The notes beneath the pieces are model-generated. The model ran no database searches. It saw only the letters and a list, made by a program, of their open reading frames with translations, and was not told the origin of the DNA. From assembly GCA_934255435.1 (NCBI GenBank), contig CAKQNZ010000043.1, positions 1-14,262 of the forward strand: a stretch of 14,262 nucleotides of DNA. Direction: 5' to 3'. The position numbers and the translations under genes were made by a program. Source of the DNA: an uncultured Clostridia bacterium (GTDB taxonomy: Bacteria; Bacillota; Clostridia; Peptostreptococcales; Anaerovoracaceae). Of the stretch, positions 1 to 7,295 are shown one piece after another. Position 1 is the first letter of the stretch; each line of letters opens with the position of its first letter.

Positions 1-3
1 GTA

Positions 4-419
4 TTATTCTACGATTTCTTTTCGCTCTTCTATTGTTGTTTTTCTTCTTGCATCTGCCATATATACCTCTCTTTTTGGATCGTAATCCTTAAGTTCTTTA
101 TTGGTATTATACAGCTTTATCCAGCCTCTGAGCACCGTCATTGAAGAAATATTGTACTTTGCAACAATATCACCTCTACTGCCTTCACCTGACAAAACAG
201 CTTCGACACACATTATCTTAAAGTCAGAGGAATATGATGTATTCCCTGTTTGAGTGATAAATGCATCGATCCCATGGATCCTATACTTTGCAACCCATGC
301 CTTCAAAGTACTGGTTCCTATGTTATATCTTTCTGCAAGAAAATGGTAAGAGCCAATACCGTCAAGATATTCCTGAGATACATTGCCCGAAATTCTGGTG
401 TGTATGGTGATTTAGACAG
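4..419 (-). pseudogene. Decayed IS150-type transposase OrfA (InsJ-like)
   Basis: OrfA of IS150-type elements is a DNA-binding subunit with two helix-turn-helix domains, made before the DDE subunit OrfB. The readable frame holds both: first around GIGSYHFLAERYNIGTSTLK and AWVAKY, then SGEGSRGDIVAKYNISSMTV and GWIKLY, followed by the linker TTIEERKEIVE. Three lesions are visible. A well-placed AAGGGGGA ribosome site is followed 7 bases later by CTG (417-419) instead of ATG. The N-terminal residues SKSPYTPEFRA lie in one frame, and the continuation VSQEYLDGIG lies in another, so one base is missing near 384. A TAA at 4-6 follows EIVE, where family members normally continue with Tyr-Cys. The longest intact piece, 100 residues, could only start at a TTG (304-306) inside the first HTH. 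Family assignment is firm; translation as a functional protein is unlikely. Confidence 0.8.
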
Positions 420-424
420 GAAAA

Positions 425-474
425 ATCCCCCTTCCGTAGATTTTAGTTATTTATCTTGTCTACTTAAGGGGGAT
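425..474 (-). promoter_or_regulatory. IS-end hairpin masking the orfA ribosome site
   Basis: Bases 425-433 and 466-474 are a perfect 9-bp inverted repeat (ATCCCCCTT/AAGGGGGAT). After a 2x2 internal mismatch, 436-440 pairs with 459-463 (GTAGA/TCTAC), leaving an 18-base loop. In a minus-strand transcript entering the element from outside, the C-run of the IS terminus would pair with the AAGGGGGA ribosome site of orfA. A transcript starting inside the loop would lack the outer arm and leave that site free. Control of this kind, which stops flanking transcription from producing transposase, is established for several IS elements. Its action here is inferred from base pairing alone. Confidence 0.6.
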
Positions 475-485
475 CATATCATGAT

Positions 486-501
486 GAGGCTGTCTTTTTT
501 T
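486..501 (+). terminator. Possible orphan 3' half of a rho-independent terminator
   Basis: Plus-strand bases 486-501 read GAGGCTGTC followed by a run of T, the form of the descending arm and U-tract of an intrinsic terminator. No matching ascending arm (GACAGCCTC) lies nearby. The IS terminus lies only 10 bases to the left, so the other arm may sit on the far side of the insertion. Alternatively it is just a T-rich spacer after the neighbouring minus-strand gene. Low confidence. Confidence 0.3.
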
Positions 502-508
502 TATCCTC

Positions 509-1327
509 TTATTTTGTTGTTACACTCTTTTTCCCTGACCACGTTGAATATCTTATAGTGCCCTTATATGTCTTATATGTTCTTATCCTTACATAGTATT
601 TTTTCTTTCTTCCAAGCTTATCTATTGTTTTTGATGTTTTTTTCGCTGAAACTTTAATATTTTTAGCACCAGTCATTTTTGAATTATCACTGTAGCTTAT
701 TTGATATCCTGTGTATTTATTAGCTTTCCAGCTTACGGTAAATTTTTTACTGCCAGCTTTGATTTTAGATATTTTTGTGCCTATCGGAACACAATAATAT
801 TCTTCACTTCTAATTTGTTCTTTATACCCCTTTGTATAATATCTCCATTTTTTACTTCCTATACTTCTTCTTTCCATTATCCATGGGGTTACTCGTATCT
901 TTTTAGTAGCTTTAAGCTTGTAAAAATTTTTATTATCTGGTACTGCAACAGCACAACCGACTCCACTATTAGAGCTACCACTATACTCCCCCATAGGAAC
1001 AGTATAGCTAATAAAACTGAACGGCTTAGGGAACGAAAAGCTAACACTTACACCACCCTCATTACTTGCAATATAAGTCAGATATCCGGACAGTTTATAT
1101 CCTTCAGGATTCTGCCTTGCTAAAAAACCTGTAACGGTCTTTTCTTTATAGTCCTTGTATTTTTTTCGATATACATAATGGTCATCAGGATCATTATAAG
1201 GTTGAATTTCTGTACTATCATTTACGGTTGTGCTTTTTTGTACTTCACCTGTTTCAGCAAATGAAAAATCTATTGATAAGACCATTATTACTACAATTAA
1301 TATAACACTAATCTTTTTTATTCTCAT
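509..1327 (-). CDS. Secreted protein with C-terminal fibronectin type III domain
   Basis: A 272-residue exported protein of unknown role. Residues 1-24 form a typical signal peptide (basic MRIKK, hydrophobic core, likely cleavage after FSFA). Residues about 25-182 are a polar, aromatic, probably beta-rich region I do not recognise. Residues 183-272 form an FN3-like beta-sandwich, with the family pattern of a Trp in the B strand (FTVSWKA), a Tyr strand (GYQISYS) and the closing YYVRIRTY. There is no LPXTG sorting signal or transmembrane anchor, so it is probably released or held by non-covalent wall binding. The start has AGGAG 11 bases upstream and a second GAGGAG very close to the ATG. The gene follows the 1354-1719 gene by 26 bases and is probably co-transcribed with it. 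Its AT-rich, Lys-rich composition contrasts with genes right of 1780, which suggests acquisition. The FN3 resembles the repeats in the L,D-transpeptidase at 4136-5857. Confidence 0.8.
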   Translation of the reverse strand: MRIKKISVILIVVIMVLSIDFSFAETGEVQKSTTVNDSTEIQPYNDPDDHYVYRKKYKDYKEKTVTGFLARQNPEGYKLSGYLTYIASNEGGVSVSFSFPKPFSFISYTVPMGEYSGSSNSGVGCAVAVPDNKNFYKLKATKKIRVTPWIMERRSIGSKKWRYYTKGYKEQIRSEEYYCVPIGTKISKIKAGSKKFTVSWKANKYTGYQISYSDNSKMTGAKNIKVSAKKTSKTIDKLGRKKKYYVRIRTYKTYKGTIRYSTWSGKKSVTTK

Positions 1328-1353
1328 GCTCCTCTATCTCCTGATTATTTTAT

Positions 1354-1719
1354 CTATTCATCATCAATATCGCTGTTTTTTACATTTATATATGTTGGTG
1401 TATTACTGAATTTTTCGTAAACAGTATTTTCATTTTCATATAGCTTCTTATTTTCTATTGTTAGTTTTTTACCATTATCCAATTTAATCTGATTTTCTTT
1501 AAATTTATAATGCCCCTTATCTAAAACAGAAAATTGTTCATACTTACAGTATACACCATCTTCTTCCAAGACATAGTAAATGGCCTTTATACCTTGGGTT
1601 TTATATGTTCCAACAACCGAATCATCTACTGTATTTTTTGTTTGGTAAAAGATACAGCAAATTACTGCAATAATAACAACGATAAAAATAATTCGTCTGA
1701 ATATTACTTTTATATTCAT
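1354..1719 (-). CDS. Small membrane-anchored or exported hypothetical protein
   Basis: A 121-residue protein I cannot assign to a named family. Residues 9-25 are a strongly hydrophobic segment after a basic start (MNIKVIFRR), either an uncleaved signal anchor or a signal peptide. A Cys-Cys pair at 21-22 is not preceded by a good lipobox, since Ile and Val hold the places where a small residue is expected, so lipoprotein processing is doubtful. The remaining roughly 95 residues are charged, Tyr-rich and probably extracellular. The pattern VGTYKT, then short beta-strand-like segments ending in a Lys/Asn-rich KLDNGKKLTIENKKLY, recalls small lipocalin-like single-domain proteins, but this is only an impression. 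An AGGA lies 9-12 bases upstream of the ATG. It is the first gene of the AT-rich pair, 26 bases before the FN3 protein, and begins about 60 bases after the panE-like stop. Confidence 0.7.
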   Translation of the reverse strand: MNIKVIFRRIIFIVVIIAVICCIFYQTKNTVDDSVVGTYKTQGIKAIYYVLEEDGVYCKYEQFSVLDKGHYKFKENQIKLDNGKKLTIENKKLYENENTVYEKFSNTPTYINVKNSDIDDE

Positions 1720-1781
1720 TTTTCAATTCCTAAATACTCTTTCTTTACCATGCGATTCATATACATTAAAATTAAACATTT

Positions 1782-2702
1782 TTATTTCTCGCCTTTTAGT
1801 TTTTCTCTTGCCTTGATGGCGTAGTAGAAGACTTCGTTGGCCGGAGTCTTTATACCGTGTTTGCGGCCCAGCGCCATTACTGTCCCTGCATAGTCTTCTA
1901 TCTCCACGGGACGTCCTGCCTCCACGTCCTGCAGCATGGACATTTTCTTGTTTTCAGGGTATTTAAGAAGCATATCTATGATCTCGTCCCTGTCCTTTTC
2001 GTCTATGTTTACGCCTTCTGCTGCCGCAAGCAGCAGTATCTCGTCCATGCAGAGCTTCATCAGGCTGACGATCTCGCTTATCTGATCGAAATATCCGCAC
2101 TCCACGCCGATCTCTACGGCTGCCTGACCGGCGCCTGTGTTGAGCATCCATTTGCGCCACTGCACACGACGCATATCATCGTATATCCTGACATTGATGC
2201 CTGTGCTGTGTATCTTTTCGTATACATCCTGCAGCTCCTGAGCCAGCTCGCTGTTGTCTCCATAGCCTATCTGCATCTCGCCGGTAGTTGTGAAATACAC
2301 CTTGTGTCCTTTTCGGTGTGCATCGGTCCGCAGTATCACTCCGTAAAGCACATGGTTGTCAGGGAATCTCTCCCTGAGCCTGTCTGTGGCTGTGATACCG
2401 TTCTGTACCGGCAGTATCACTGTATCATTGTCTATGAGGTCTGCGATCTCGTCCATGACCTGACCGAGACTGTAGTTCTTTACAGTTATTATCAGCAGGT
2501 CTATCTTCACGTTCTGGCTGCTGTCGCTGTATACCTTCGGATATATGACTCTGTCGTTGACACAGATACCTTCACCATCGAGCCTTGCGGCTCTCTCTCC
2601 TCTGGCAAGCACGTAAAGCTCGTCCCTGCATGCTTCATAAAAATATGTCATCAGAGCGCTCCCCACGGAACCTGCTCCTACAATGCCTACGTTTCTTATC
2701 AT
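1782..2702 (-). CDS. Ketopantoate reductase (PanE/ApbA) family protein
   Basis: Members of this family reduce 2-oxo acids with NADPH. The best known, PanE, converts ketopantoate to pantoate on the way to pantothenate and CoA. An N-terminal Rossmann motif, GxGxxG, is at residues 9-14 (GAGSVG). The family motif VQNG is near residue 100, a Lys-Asn pair in RKWMLNTG is near 184-188 at the usual catalytic Lys position, and the C-terminal signature SMLQDVEAGRP is followed by EIE. The length (306) is normal. The reading frame extends to a TTG at 2708, but AAGGAG ends only 2 bases from that codon and 8 bases from the ATG at 2702, so ATG is chosen. It follows the adenylate-forming ligase by 29 bases and is probably co-transcribed. 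Without other pantothenate genes nearby, the substrate may be another 2-oxo acid. No terminator is visible after the stop. Confidence 0.85.
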   Translation of the reverse strand: MIRNVGIVGAGSVGSALMTYFYEACRDELYVLARGERAARLDGEGICVNDRVIYPKVYSDSSQNVKIDLLIITVKNYSLGQVMDEIADLIDNDTVILPVQNGITATDRLRERFPDNHVLYGVILRTDAHRKGHKVYFTTTGEMQIGYGDNSELAQELQDVYEKIHSTGINVRIYDDMRRVQWRKWMLNTGAGQAAVEIGVECGYFDQISEIVSLMKLCMDEILLLAAAEGVNIDEKDRDEIIDMLLKYPENKKMSMLQDVEAGRPVEIEDYAGTVMALGRKHGIKTPANEVFYYAIKAREKLKGEK

Positions 2703-2731
2703 TGGCAAGACTCCTTTTCATTTTATGCCGG

Positions 2732-4048
2732 TCACTGATCCACCTTGCAGACAAAACATCTCATCTTGCCGTTCTCATCAGGAGGTATCACATCCAGCCA
2801 TTCGAAGGTTATATTGAATTCATCTCCGTATTTGGAATCCACACGCTCCAGGAAATATTTCTCGATCTCCTCCTGCGTGTGATCGTTGTTTTTGAGATCC
2901 CGGACAAGCTGTATATGTATGTCGTGATATGATTCCTGTATATATCTGAACTGGGCTATGCCTGTGATACCGTTAGGAATTTTTCTCAGGAAATATGCCG
3001 ATGAGTCGATACCGGATTCGTGCTTGACGAAATCGTTGACTCTGCCCTGTATCGAAGTTATGAACCTTACTCCCTTTTCTGTTACCGATGTCGCTCTGTC
3101 TCCTATATCGTAATTGATGAACGGGAAATCTCTCTTCAGCAGTGTAGTGATGACCACCTTGCCTTCGTCTGCCAGCTGCCCGTCGTCATCGTAAAGGTTG
3201 ACCACATGGGTGTCGTTGCAGATGTAGTATCTGTCTGCTCCCGGCACCTGTACTATGCAGCTTCCGGTCTCTGAACTGCCGTATGCGTCCATCAGACCGT
3301 CTCCGAAAGTCTCTTTGAGGATGTTCCTTGTCATATCGTCCACCATCTCGCTGACTGGCACGAATATATCCGGCCTGTGTATCTCAAGGTCGTTTCGCTG
3401 CGCAAAGAGCGCCATCCTCACAAGACAGTTCCTCCTGAAACTGAGAAGATCCGGCTTGTATTCATTGATATCGTTGATTATGTCCCTGATGCCTTCACCT
3501 ACACAGTTGTCCTCAGGCACCACTTTCCGCCTGAGTATGCCAAGTTTCTGCACCCAGGAATCGCCTTTCTTTTCATCAAGGCTCCTGTGACTCGTCTTGA
3601 ATGAATACATCTTGCCTGTGAAAGGCTTGTATCCAGCGAACATCAGGACCCTTATCCAGTTGGCGTTGAGGCACGCAGTCTCCCTTGCTGTCTGGAAAAA
3701 CTTCAGCGGGTCTCCTGATGAACCGCTGGTGGTGAATATCTCCCACTTGTCATAGGATTCCGGATCCTCCGCTATTATCTTTTCCATCCATGTCCTGACT
3801 TCAGCTCTGTTGGTAGTAGGGAATTTAACCAGATCCTCTGCCGAATGGAAATCATCCGGCGTGAGTCCCACCGACTCGAACTTTTCTCTGTAAAACGGTA
3901 TATCGTATGCTGACTTCATCAGCCTGTGGACGTTCCTGTCCTGTTTTTTCTTTATTTTATCAAGATCCTGCGGTATCTTCTTATCCAGTTTCATGAGATA
4001 TCCGAAGGTCATTATGTTTTTCATTTTTTTGCTGAACGAACCTGCCAT
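2732..4048 (-). CDS. Adenylate-forming ligase, PaaK/CapK (phenylacetate-CoA ligase-like) family
   Basis: The family activates a carboxylic acid as an acyl-adenylate and usually passes it to CoA. PaaK acts on phenylacetate; CapK-like relatives occur in polysaccharide loci. The 438-residue protein has the full motif set: a Ser/Gly-rich phosphate loop TTSGSSGDP (106-114), DAYGSSETG (254-262), the ATP ribose-binding YDIGDRA (313-319), the hinge-region GRVNDF (335-340), and a C-terminal Lys in ENGKMR (about 428) at the expected catalytic position. Several PaaK members bind zinc through a Cys cluster, which is not evident here. There is no signal peptide, so it is cytoplasmic. The start is well supported by GGAAGGAG 5-6 bases upstream. 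It heads a two-gene unit with the PanE-like reductase, just after the terminator of the L,D-transpeptidase gene. The substrate cannot be read from the sequence. Confidence 0.85.
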   Translation of the reverse strand: MAGSFSKKMKNIMTFGYLMKLDKKIPQDLDKIKKKQDRNVHRLMKSAYDIPFYREKFESVGLTPDDFHSAEDLVKFPTTNRAEVRTWMEKIIAEDPESYDKWEIFTTSGSSGDPLKFFQTARETACLNANWIRVLMFAGYKPFTGKMYSFKTSHRSLDEKKGDSWVQKLGILRRKVVPEDNCVGEGIRDIINDINEYKPDLLSFRRNCLVRMALFAQRNDLEIHRPDIFVPVSEMVDDMTRNILKETFGDGLMDAYGSSETGSCIVQVPGADRYYICNDTHVVNLYDDDGQLADEGKVVITTLLKRDFPFINYDIGDRATSVTEKGVRFITSIQGRVNDFVKHESGIDSSAYFLRKIPNGITGIAQFRYIQESYHDIHIQLVRDLKNNDHTQEEIEKYFLERVDSKYGDEFNITFEWLDVIPPDENGKMRCFVCKVDQ

Positions 4049-4072
4049 TATAACTCCTTCCTGCTTTTACTC

Positions 4073-4078
4073 ATTATA
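4073..4078 (-). promoter_or_regulatory. Possible -10 element for the ligase/reductase unit
   Basis: A perfect TATAAT on the minus strand lies 25 bases upstream of the ligase ATG, between the preceding terminator and the ribosome site. No good -35 is found at 16-18 bases, because the place is taken by the T-run of the terminator, so a promoter is likely but weak or activator-dependent. Confidence 0.4.
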
Positions 4079-4095
4079 TAATGATATTACCATGA

Positions 4096-4122
4096 AAAAC
4101 GGCTCTTTTAAAGAGCCGTTTT
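4096..4122 (-). terminator. Rho-independent terminator after the L,D-transpeptidase gene
   Basis: A perfect 13-bp inverted repeat (4096-4108 and 4110-4122) contains the GC-rich core ACGGCTCTT/AAGAGCCGT. On the minus strand the descending arm runs into five T residues (4099-4095). It lies 14 bases after the transpeptidase stop codon and before the ligase promoter region. A-runs on the other side would also let it work on the plus strand, though no plus-strand gene needs it. Confidence 0.9.
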
Positions 4123-4135
4123 GATGTTGTCTGTC

Positions 4136-5857
4136 CTAATATGATATTACTGTCGTTTTCTTTGGTATCGTCTTGTATATATACTTAGCATCATTGGTAT
4201 ACATCCTTACGCAGCCGTTTGATACCGGTCTGCCTATCGTGTACAGCCCTGCAGGTCTCGAATGGAACGAGTTGCCTCCCTTTGTGAAGTATGTCACATA
4301 CATAGCCGAGCTTGTCGGGCTGTGCCAGCGCTTTCTGATCACCTTGAACTTGCCCAGCGGAGTCCTTGTGGACGCCTTGCCGCCTGCTATCCTGAAGTTG
4401 TGTATCTGCTTCCAGTGACCTTTCTTGCCTTTGAAAATATATGTCCTCTGTGTGTAGTGACATATGAACACAAGATACTTGCTCTTACTTGAATATTTCT
4501 TCTTGTTCACGAAATCTTCCTTGGCCTGTGTCGTGTAATCCAGCGTCCTGTAAGGTGCATAGAATGAGATATTGCCTCTTCTTATCCAGTATGTCTTGCC
4601 ACTGTTCTTCGTCTTGACATAAGCCATGGTCCTGCCGCTGACTCTTCTTGTCTTGATGATAGTGATCCTTGTGCCCGCTGCCAGGAGAGACTTGCTCTCG
4701 ACTTTGGTGGATGAACCTTCTTTATATTTCTTTGCAGGCCTCATGAGGACACCCTCGGAATATCCGATCCTGATATCTCCTGTGAGATATTTCTTCGCAG
4801 TTATCTTCCTTGTGTTGGACCAGCTGCTCTTTGCTGATTTGCCGCTTACAGTCCTTACTGCTCTTACTCTGTATTTGTATTCTTTGTTTGTCTTGAGTCC
4901 TGTGTTCCTGTATGTCACAGCGCCTTTGACTGTCTTTATCTTCGACCATTTTTTGTTGTAGTATCTGTATACTTCGTAGGATGTCGCTCCTGAAACTTTG
5001 CTCCATTTGAGGATCGCACCCTTATTGTAAGGTTCGAGTTTGCTGAGGGACGGTTTCTTAGGCACTGTCACTTTTGTATTCGCTGAAACAGCATCCGATA
5101 CAGTTTCCTGGGATATACCGTCTTTTTCATACAGGGCTTTGACTCTGAATGTGTATTTTTTGTTGTTTTCAAGGCCTTTGACAGTCACGCTTGTCTTGTC
5201 TGCTGCAACTGCTGTTTCTTTTTTGATGGTCTCGTTCACCAGCTTGTATCCTGTGGCTGCAGATACATTGGTGAAAGTCACAGTCGCAGATGTATCTGCT
5301 GCTGTCACTTTGGTGATCTTCGGAGTATCGATGTATATACCGCTGCAGAGCTTTATCTGTCCGTCTGTAGTACTGTCTGCCGAATAAGGCTCCACTGCTA
5401 TATAATACACTTTGCCTTTGCTGAGACCTTCAAAACTTACCGACAGAGCATCCGCACCCAGCGTCTGTTTCGCATCTCCGAATGAACTTTTATCACCGGA
5501 AAGCTTCGTCTCGCTGAGATACACATTGTATCCGGCAGGTATCACTGTTTCGTCTGCCAGCGACCACGTGAAATCCAGCTTCACTTTGCCATCTTTCAGT
5601 TCTTCACCGGTCAGTTTCAGATCTTTGATATAATCCACGACAGTCTTGGTCTCCACCGTGACTATCTCGTCACCGGCACCTTTGACACTGCTGCCGCTGC
5701 CTTCACCGGTATTTTCCGGTGTTACGTTCTCGACACTCTGCTTAGGCTCGGAGCCAATACCATTTGTATCGGCATCAGGCAGCTCTGTCGCATATACACC
5801 TGTACTGAGCATACTTGCAATGAGCATCGCTGAAATTATCCTGCTTAACTTCTTCAT
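4136..5857 (-). CDS. Secreted L,D-transpeptidase (YkuD) with three FN3-like domains
   Basis: YkuD enzymes make 3-3 crosslinks in peptidoglycan, or attach substrates to it, through a catalytic Cys. The 573-residue protein has a signal peptide (1-23, cleavage after GVYA), a Ser/Gly/Glu linker, three FN3-like domains (about 73-180, 180-265, 266-355), an SH3-like wall-binding segment (about 360-435) and a C-terminal YkuD domain (about 460-573). The active site shows FHSRP with His531 and SNGCVRM with Cys548, 17 residues apart as in the family; the usual SHGC is SNGC here. The frame is open back to 5947, but that N-terminus is not signal-like. The ATG at 5857 has GGGGGA a few bases upstream and gives a good signal peptide, so it is chosen. 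An ATG at 5869 is possible. The gene has its own strong promoter and terminator. Confidence 0.9.
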   Translation of the reverse strand: MKKLSRIISAMLIASMLSTGVYATELPDADTNGIGSEPKQSVENVTPENTGEGSGSSVKGAGDEIVTVETKTVVDYIKDLKLTGEELKDGKVKLDFTWSLADETVIPAGYNVYLSETKLSGDKSSFGDAKQTLGADALSVSFEGLSKGKVYYIAVEPYSADSTTDGQIKLCSGIYIDTPKITKVTAADTSATVTFTNVSAATGYKLVNETIKKETAVAADKTSVTVKGLENNKKYTFRVKALYEKDGISQETVSDAVSANTKVTVPKKPSLSKLEPYNKGAILKWSKVSGATSYEVYRYYNKKWSKIKTVKGAVTYRNTGLKTNKEYKYRVRAVRTVSGKSAKSSWSNTRKITAKKYLTGDIRIGYSEGVLMRPAKKYKEGSSTKVESKSLLAAGTRITIIKTRRVSGRTMAYVKTKNSGKTYWIRRGNISFYAPYRTLDYTTQAKEDFVNKKKYSSKSKYLVFICHYTQRTYIFKGKKGHWKQIHNFRIAGGKASTRTPLGKFKVIRKRWHSPTSSAMYVTYFTKGGNSFHSRPAGLYTIGRPVSNGCVRMYTNDAKYIYKTIPKKTTVISY

Positions 5858-5918
5858 TGGTTCCCCCATTTTCCTTTCATTCCTGCATGTCATTGAAATC
5901 ACACGATTCCTGTATATA

Positions 5919-5947
5919 ATAATACAAAAAATCCACGTCAAAGTCAA
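5919..5947 (-). promoter_or_regulatory. Sigma-A type promoter of the L,D-transpeptidase gene
   Basis: On the minus strand, TTGACT (5942-5947) and TATTAT (5919-5924) are separated by exactly 17 bases. Shifted 6 bases downstream, TTGACG and TATATA are also 17 apart, so two promoters overlap in tandem. Transcription would start near 5912 or 5906, giving a leader of about 50 bases before the ATG at 5857. Confidence 0.75.
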
Positions 5948-5981
5948 TGGTATGCAGCAGGGTGTTTATTTTTGATTTATA

Positions 5982-7244
5982 TTACCCTCGCCGTTTTATA
6001 ATGCGTTTTATTTTCGAAAGCGCACCGATGATGAGCTTGCCGGTTCTGAAAGTCCTTGATGAGCGGAGCCTTTTGATCTCCTGGCGATTTTCTCTGGCTT
6101 CCTGCCGCCAGCGATCGACCTGTGTATTTTTGTCTTTCAGTTGTTCCCTGAGAGCCTTGGTTTTATCTTTCAGCTGGCTGTTTTTTTCTTTTTCTCTTTC
6201 CAGCGTTCCTTTAAGTTTTCTCTCCGAGACTTTCAGCCTGTCCGCTTGTGCGGCTTTATCTGCATAGGGCTCTATGAATGCAGTGAATATCATGAGCTCC
6301 TTTTCAGAGCATGACTCTTTGAACTCGATCTTTTCTTCATTGCTGAGTTCACTGTAAAATCTCGAAATGAGAAGGCACTGCCGTCTGATTTCATGTGCTG
6401 CCCATACTGCATTTTCACCGAGGCAGCCGGCAGCCGACTTTGCTATCTCTGTCAGAGGCTCAAGACTTCCCAGTATCATACGGCACCGATCAGGTGTGGC
6501 TGGGCTGTGTTCGATGGAATCATTTCGTATGCGTCTTCTGACCATGACCTGCCGGCATGCCATGACACGCTTTGCATTAAGAAGTACAGAAAGTGTATAC
6601 GGAGCGTCTTCGAATATTATGCCGTCGCTGAACCTTATATCATTTTCTGCAAGGAAACTGCGCCTTGCCAGCTGCAGCCATACATTTGTGGCATACCCGT
6701 TCTGTTTCTTGAAAAGGCCTAAAAGCTCCGGTCCTGTAATAGGTGTATCGGGATATTCTCCCAGCAGCATAAGCTCGCCTGTTCTCTTGCTTTTCCATGC
6801 TGCCGCCGCCGCCTCATCATCAAAGAAATTCACATATGAAAAAATGACTGCATCAAGAGCGTTTTCCTCACATTTGTCAAAAGCATTTTTCAGCGCGCCG
6901 TCAGCGAACATATCGTCACTGTCAAGATATGTGATGTACTTTCCTGAAGCCGTTTCAAGACCTGCGTTCCTGGCAGCGCTGATCCCTTTGTTCTCCTGAT
7001 GAATCACATGCACACTGTCATATCCTGCAGCATATCTGTCAAGGATCTTCCCTGATCTGTCTGTGGAGCCGTCATCGATGAGTATAGTCTCGACTCTGAC
7101 ACCTTCCTGTCTCAGTATACTTTCAAACGCTTCTTCGATATATTCTTCGCTGTTATATACAGGCAGTATGACGCTTATGTCACAGCTGTCTTTGTTTCCT
7201 TTGTTTCCTTTGTTTCCTTTGTTTCCTTTGTTCATTTTCTTCAT
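5982..7244 (-). CDS. Family 2 glycosyltransferase with C-terminal coiled coil
   Basis: This is a GT-A fold glycosyltransferase that moves a sugar from a nucleotide donor to a growing glycan or lipid carrier. The 420-residue protein has the GT2 hallmarks: ISVILPVYN at 23-31, DDGSTD at 57-62, ENKGISAARN at 84-93 and the metal-binding DSDD at 108-111. The C-terminal part (from about 330) is highly charged and heptad-like, ending in a basic amphipathic SSRTFRTGKLII and KRIIKRRG that suits docking at the inner membrane face. Residues 4-18 are a repeated Asn-Lys-Gly. The start is uncertain. ATG 7244 has GGGGG only 3 bases away, ATG 7235 has it 12 bases away, and ATG 7283 has GAGGA at 9 bases but would add an unfamiliar basic stretch. 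It follows the nucleotidase by 51 bases, probably in one operon. Donor and acceptor cannot be predicted; a wall or capsular glycan is likely. Confidence 0.85.
   Translation of the reverse strand: MKKMNKGNKGNKGNKGNKDSCDISVILPVYNSEEYIEEAFESILRQEGVRVETILIDDGSTDRSGKILDRYAAGYDSVHVIHQENKGISAARNAGLETASGKYITYLDSDDMFADGALKNAFDKCEENALDAVIFSYVNFFDDEAAAAAWKSKRTGELMLLGEYPDTPITGPELLGLFKKQNGYATNVWLQLARRSFLAENDIRFSDGIIFEDAPYTLSVLLNAKRVMACRQVMVRRRIRNDSIEHSPATPDRCRMILGSLEPLTEIAKSAAGCLGENAVWAAHEIRRQCLLISRFYSELSNEEKIEFKESCSEKELMIFTAFIEPYADKAAQADRLKVSERKLKGTLEREKEKNSQLKDKTKALREQLKDKNTQVDRWRQEARENRQEIKRLRSSRTFRTGKLIIGALSKIKRIIKRRG
7191..7232. repeat. 9-bp tandem repeat inside the glycosyltransferase start
   Basis: Four perfect copies of TTTGTTTCC (plus strand, 7191-7226) and a six-base partial copy (7227-7232). 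On the coding strand each unit is GGAAACAAA, giving Gly-Asn-Lys repeats just after the start. Changes in copy number would keep the reading frame but alter the length of the N-terminal tail and the distance from the ribosome site to the catalytic domain. Confidence 0.95.
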
Positions 7245-7295
7245 TATCCCCCATTTACAATGTGTCCGACGCTGCACTCTCATATAAAACATTCC

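Larger units (their letters stand above)
1..476 (-). mobile_element. IS3-family (IS150-type) insertion sequence, 5' end only
   Basis: This is the left end, relative to transposase direction, of an insertion sequence that runs off the window at base 1. Read on the minus strand from 476, the end begins TGATCCCCCTTAAGTAGACA, the style of terminus seen in IS150-group elements: a TG start, a C-run, then a short purine-rich tract with TAGACA. About 45 bases inside it comes a purine-rich ribosome site and then the reading frame of an OrfA-type helix-turn-helix transposase subunit. The other end, the target duplication and orfB lie outside the window, so the exact boundary (about 476) is inferred from sequence style. 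The orfA is broken in several ways, so this copy is probably dead unless helped by another copy. Confidence 0.82.
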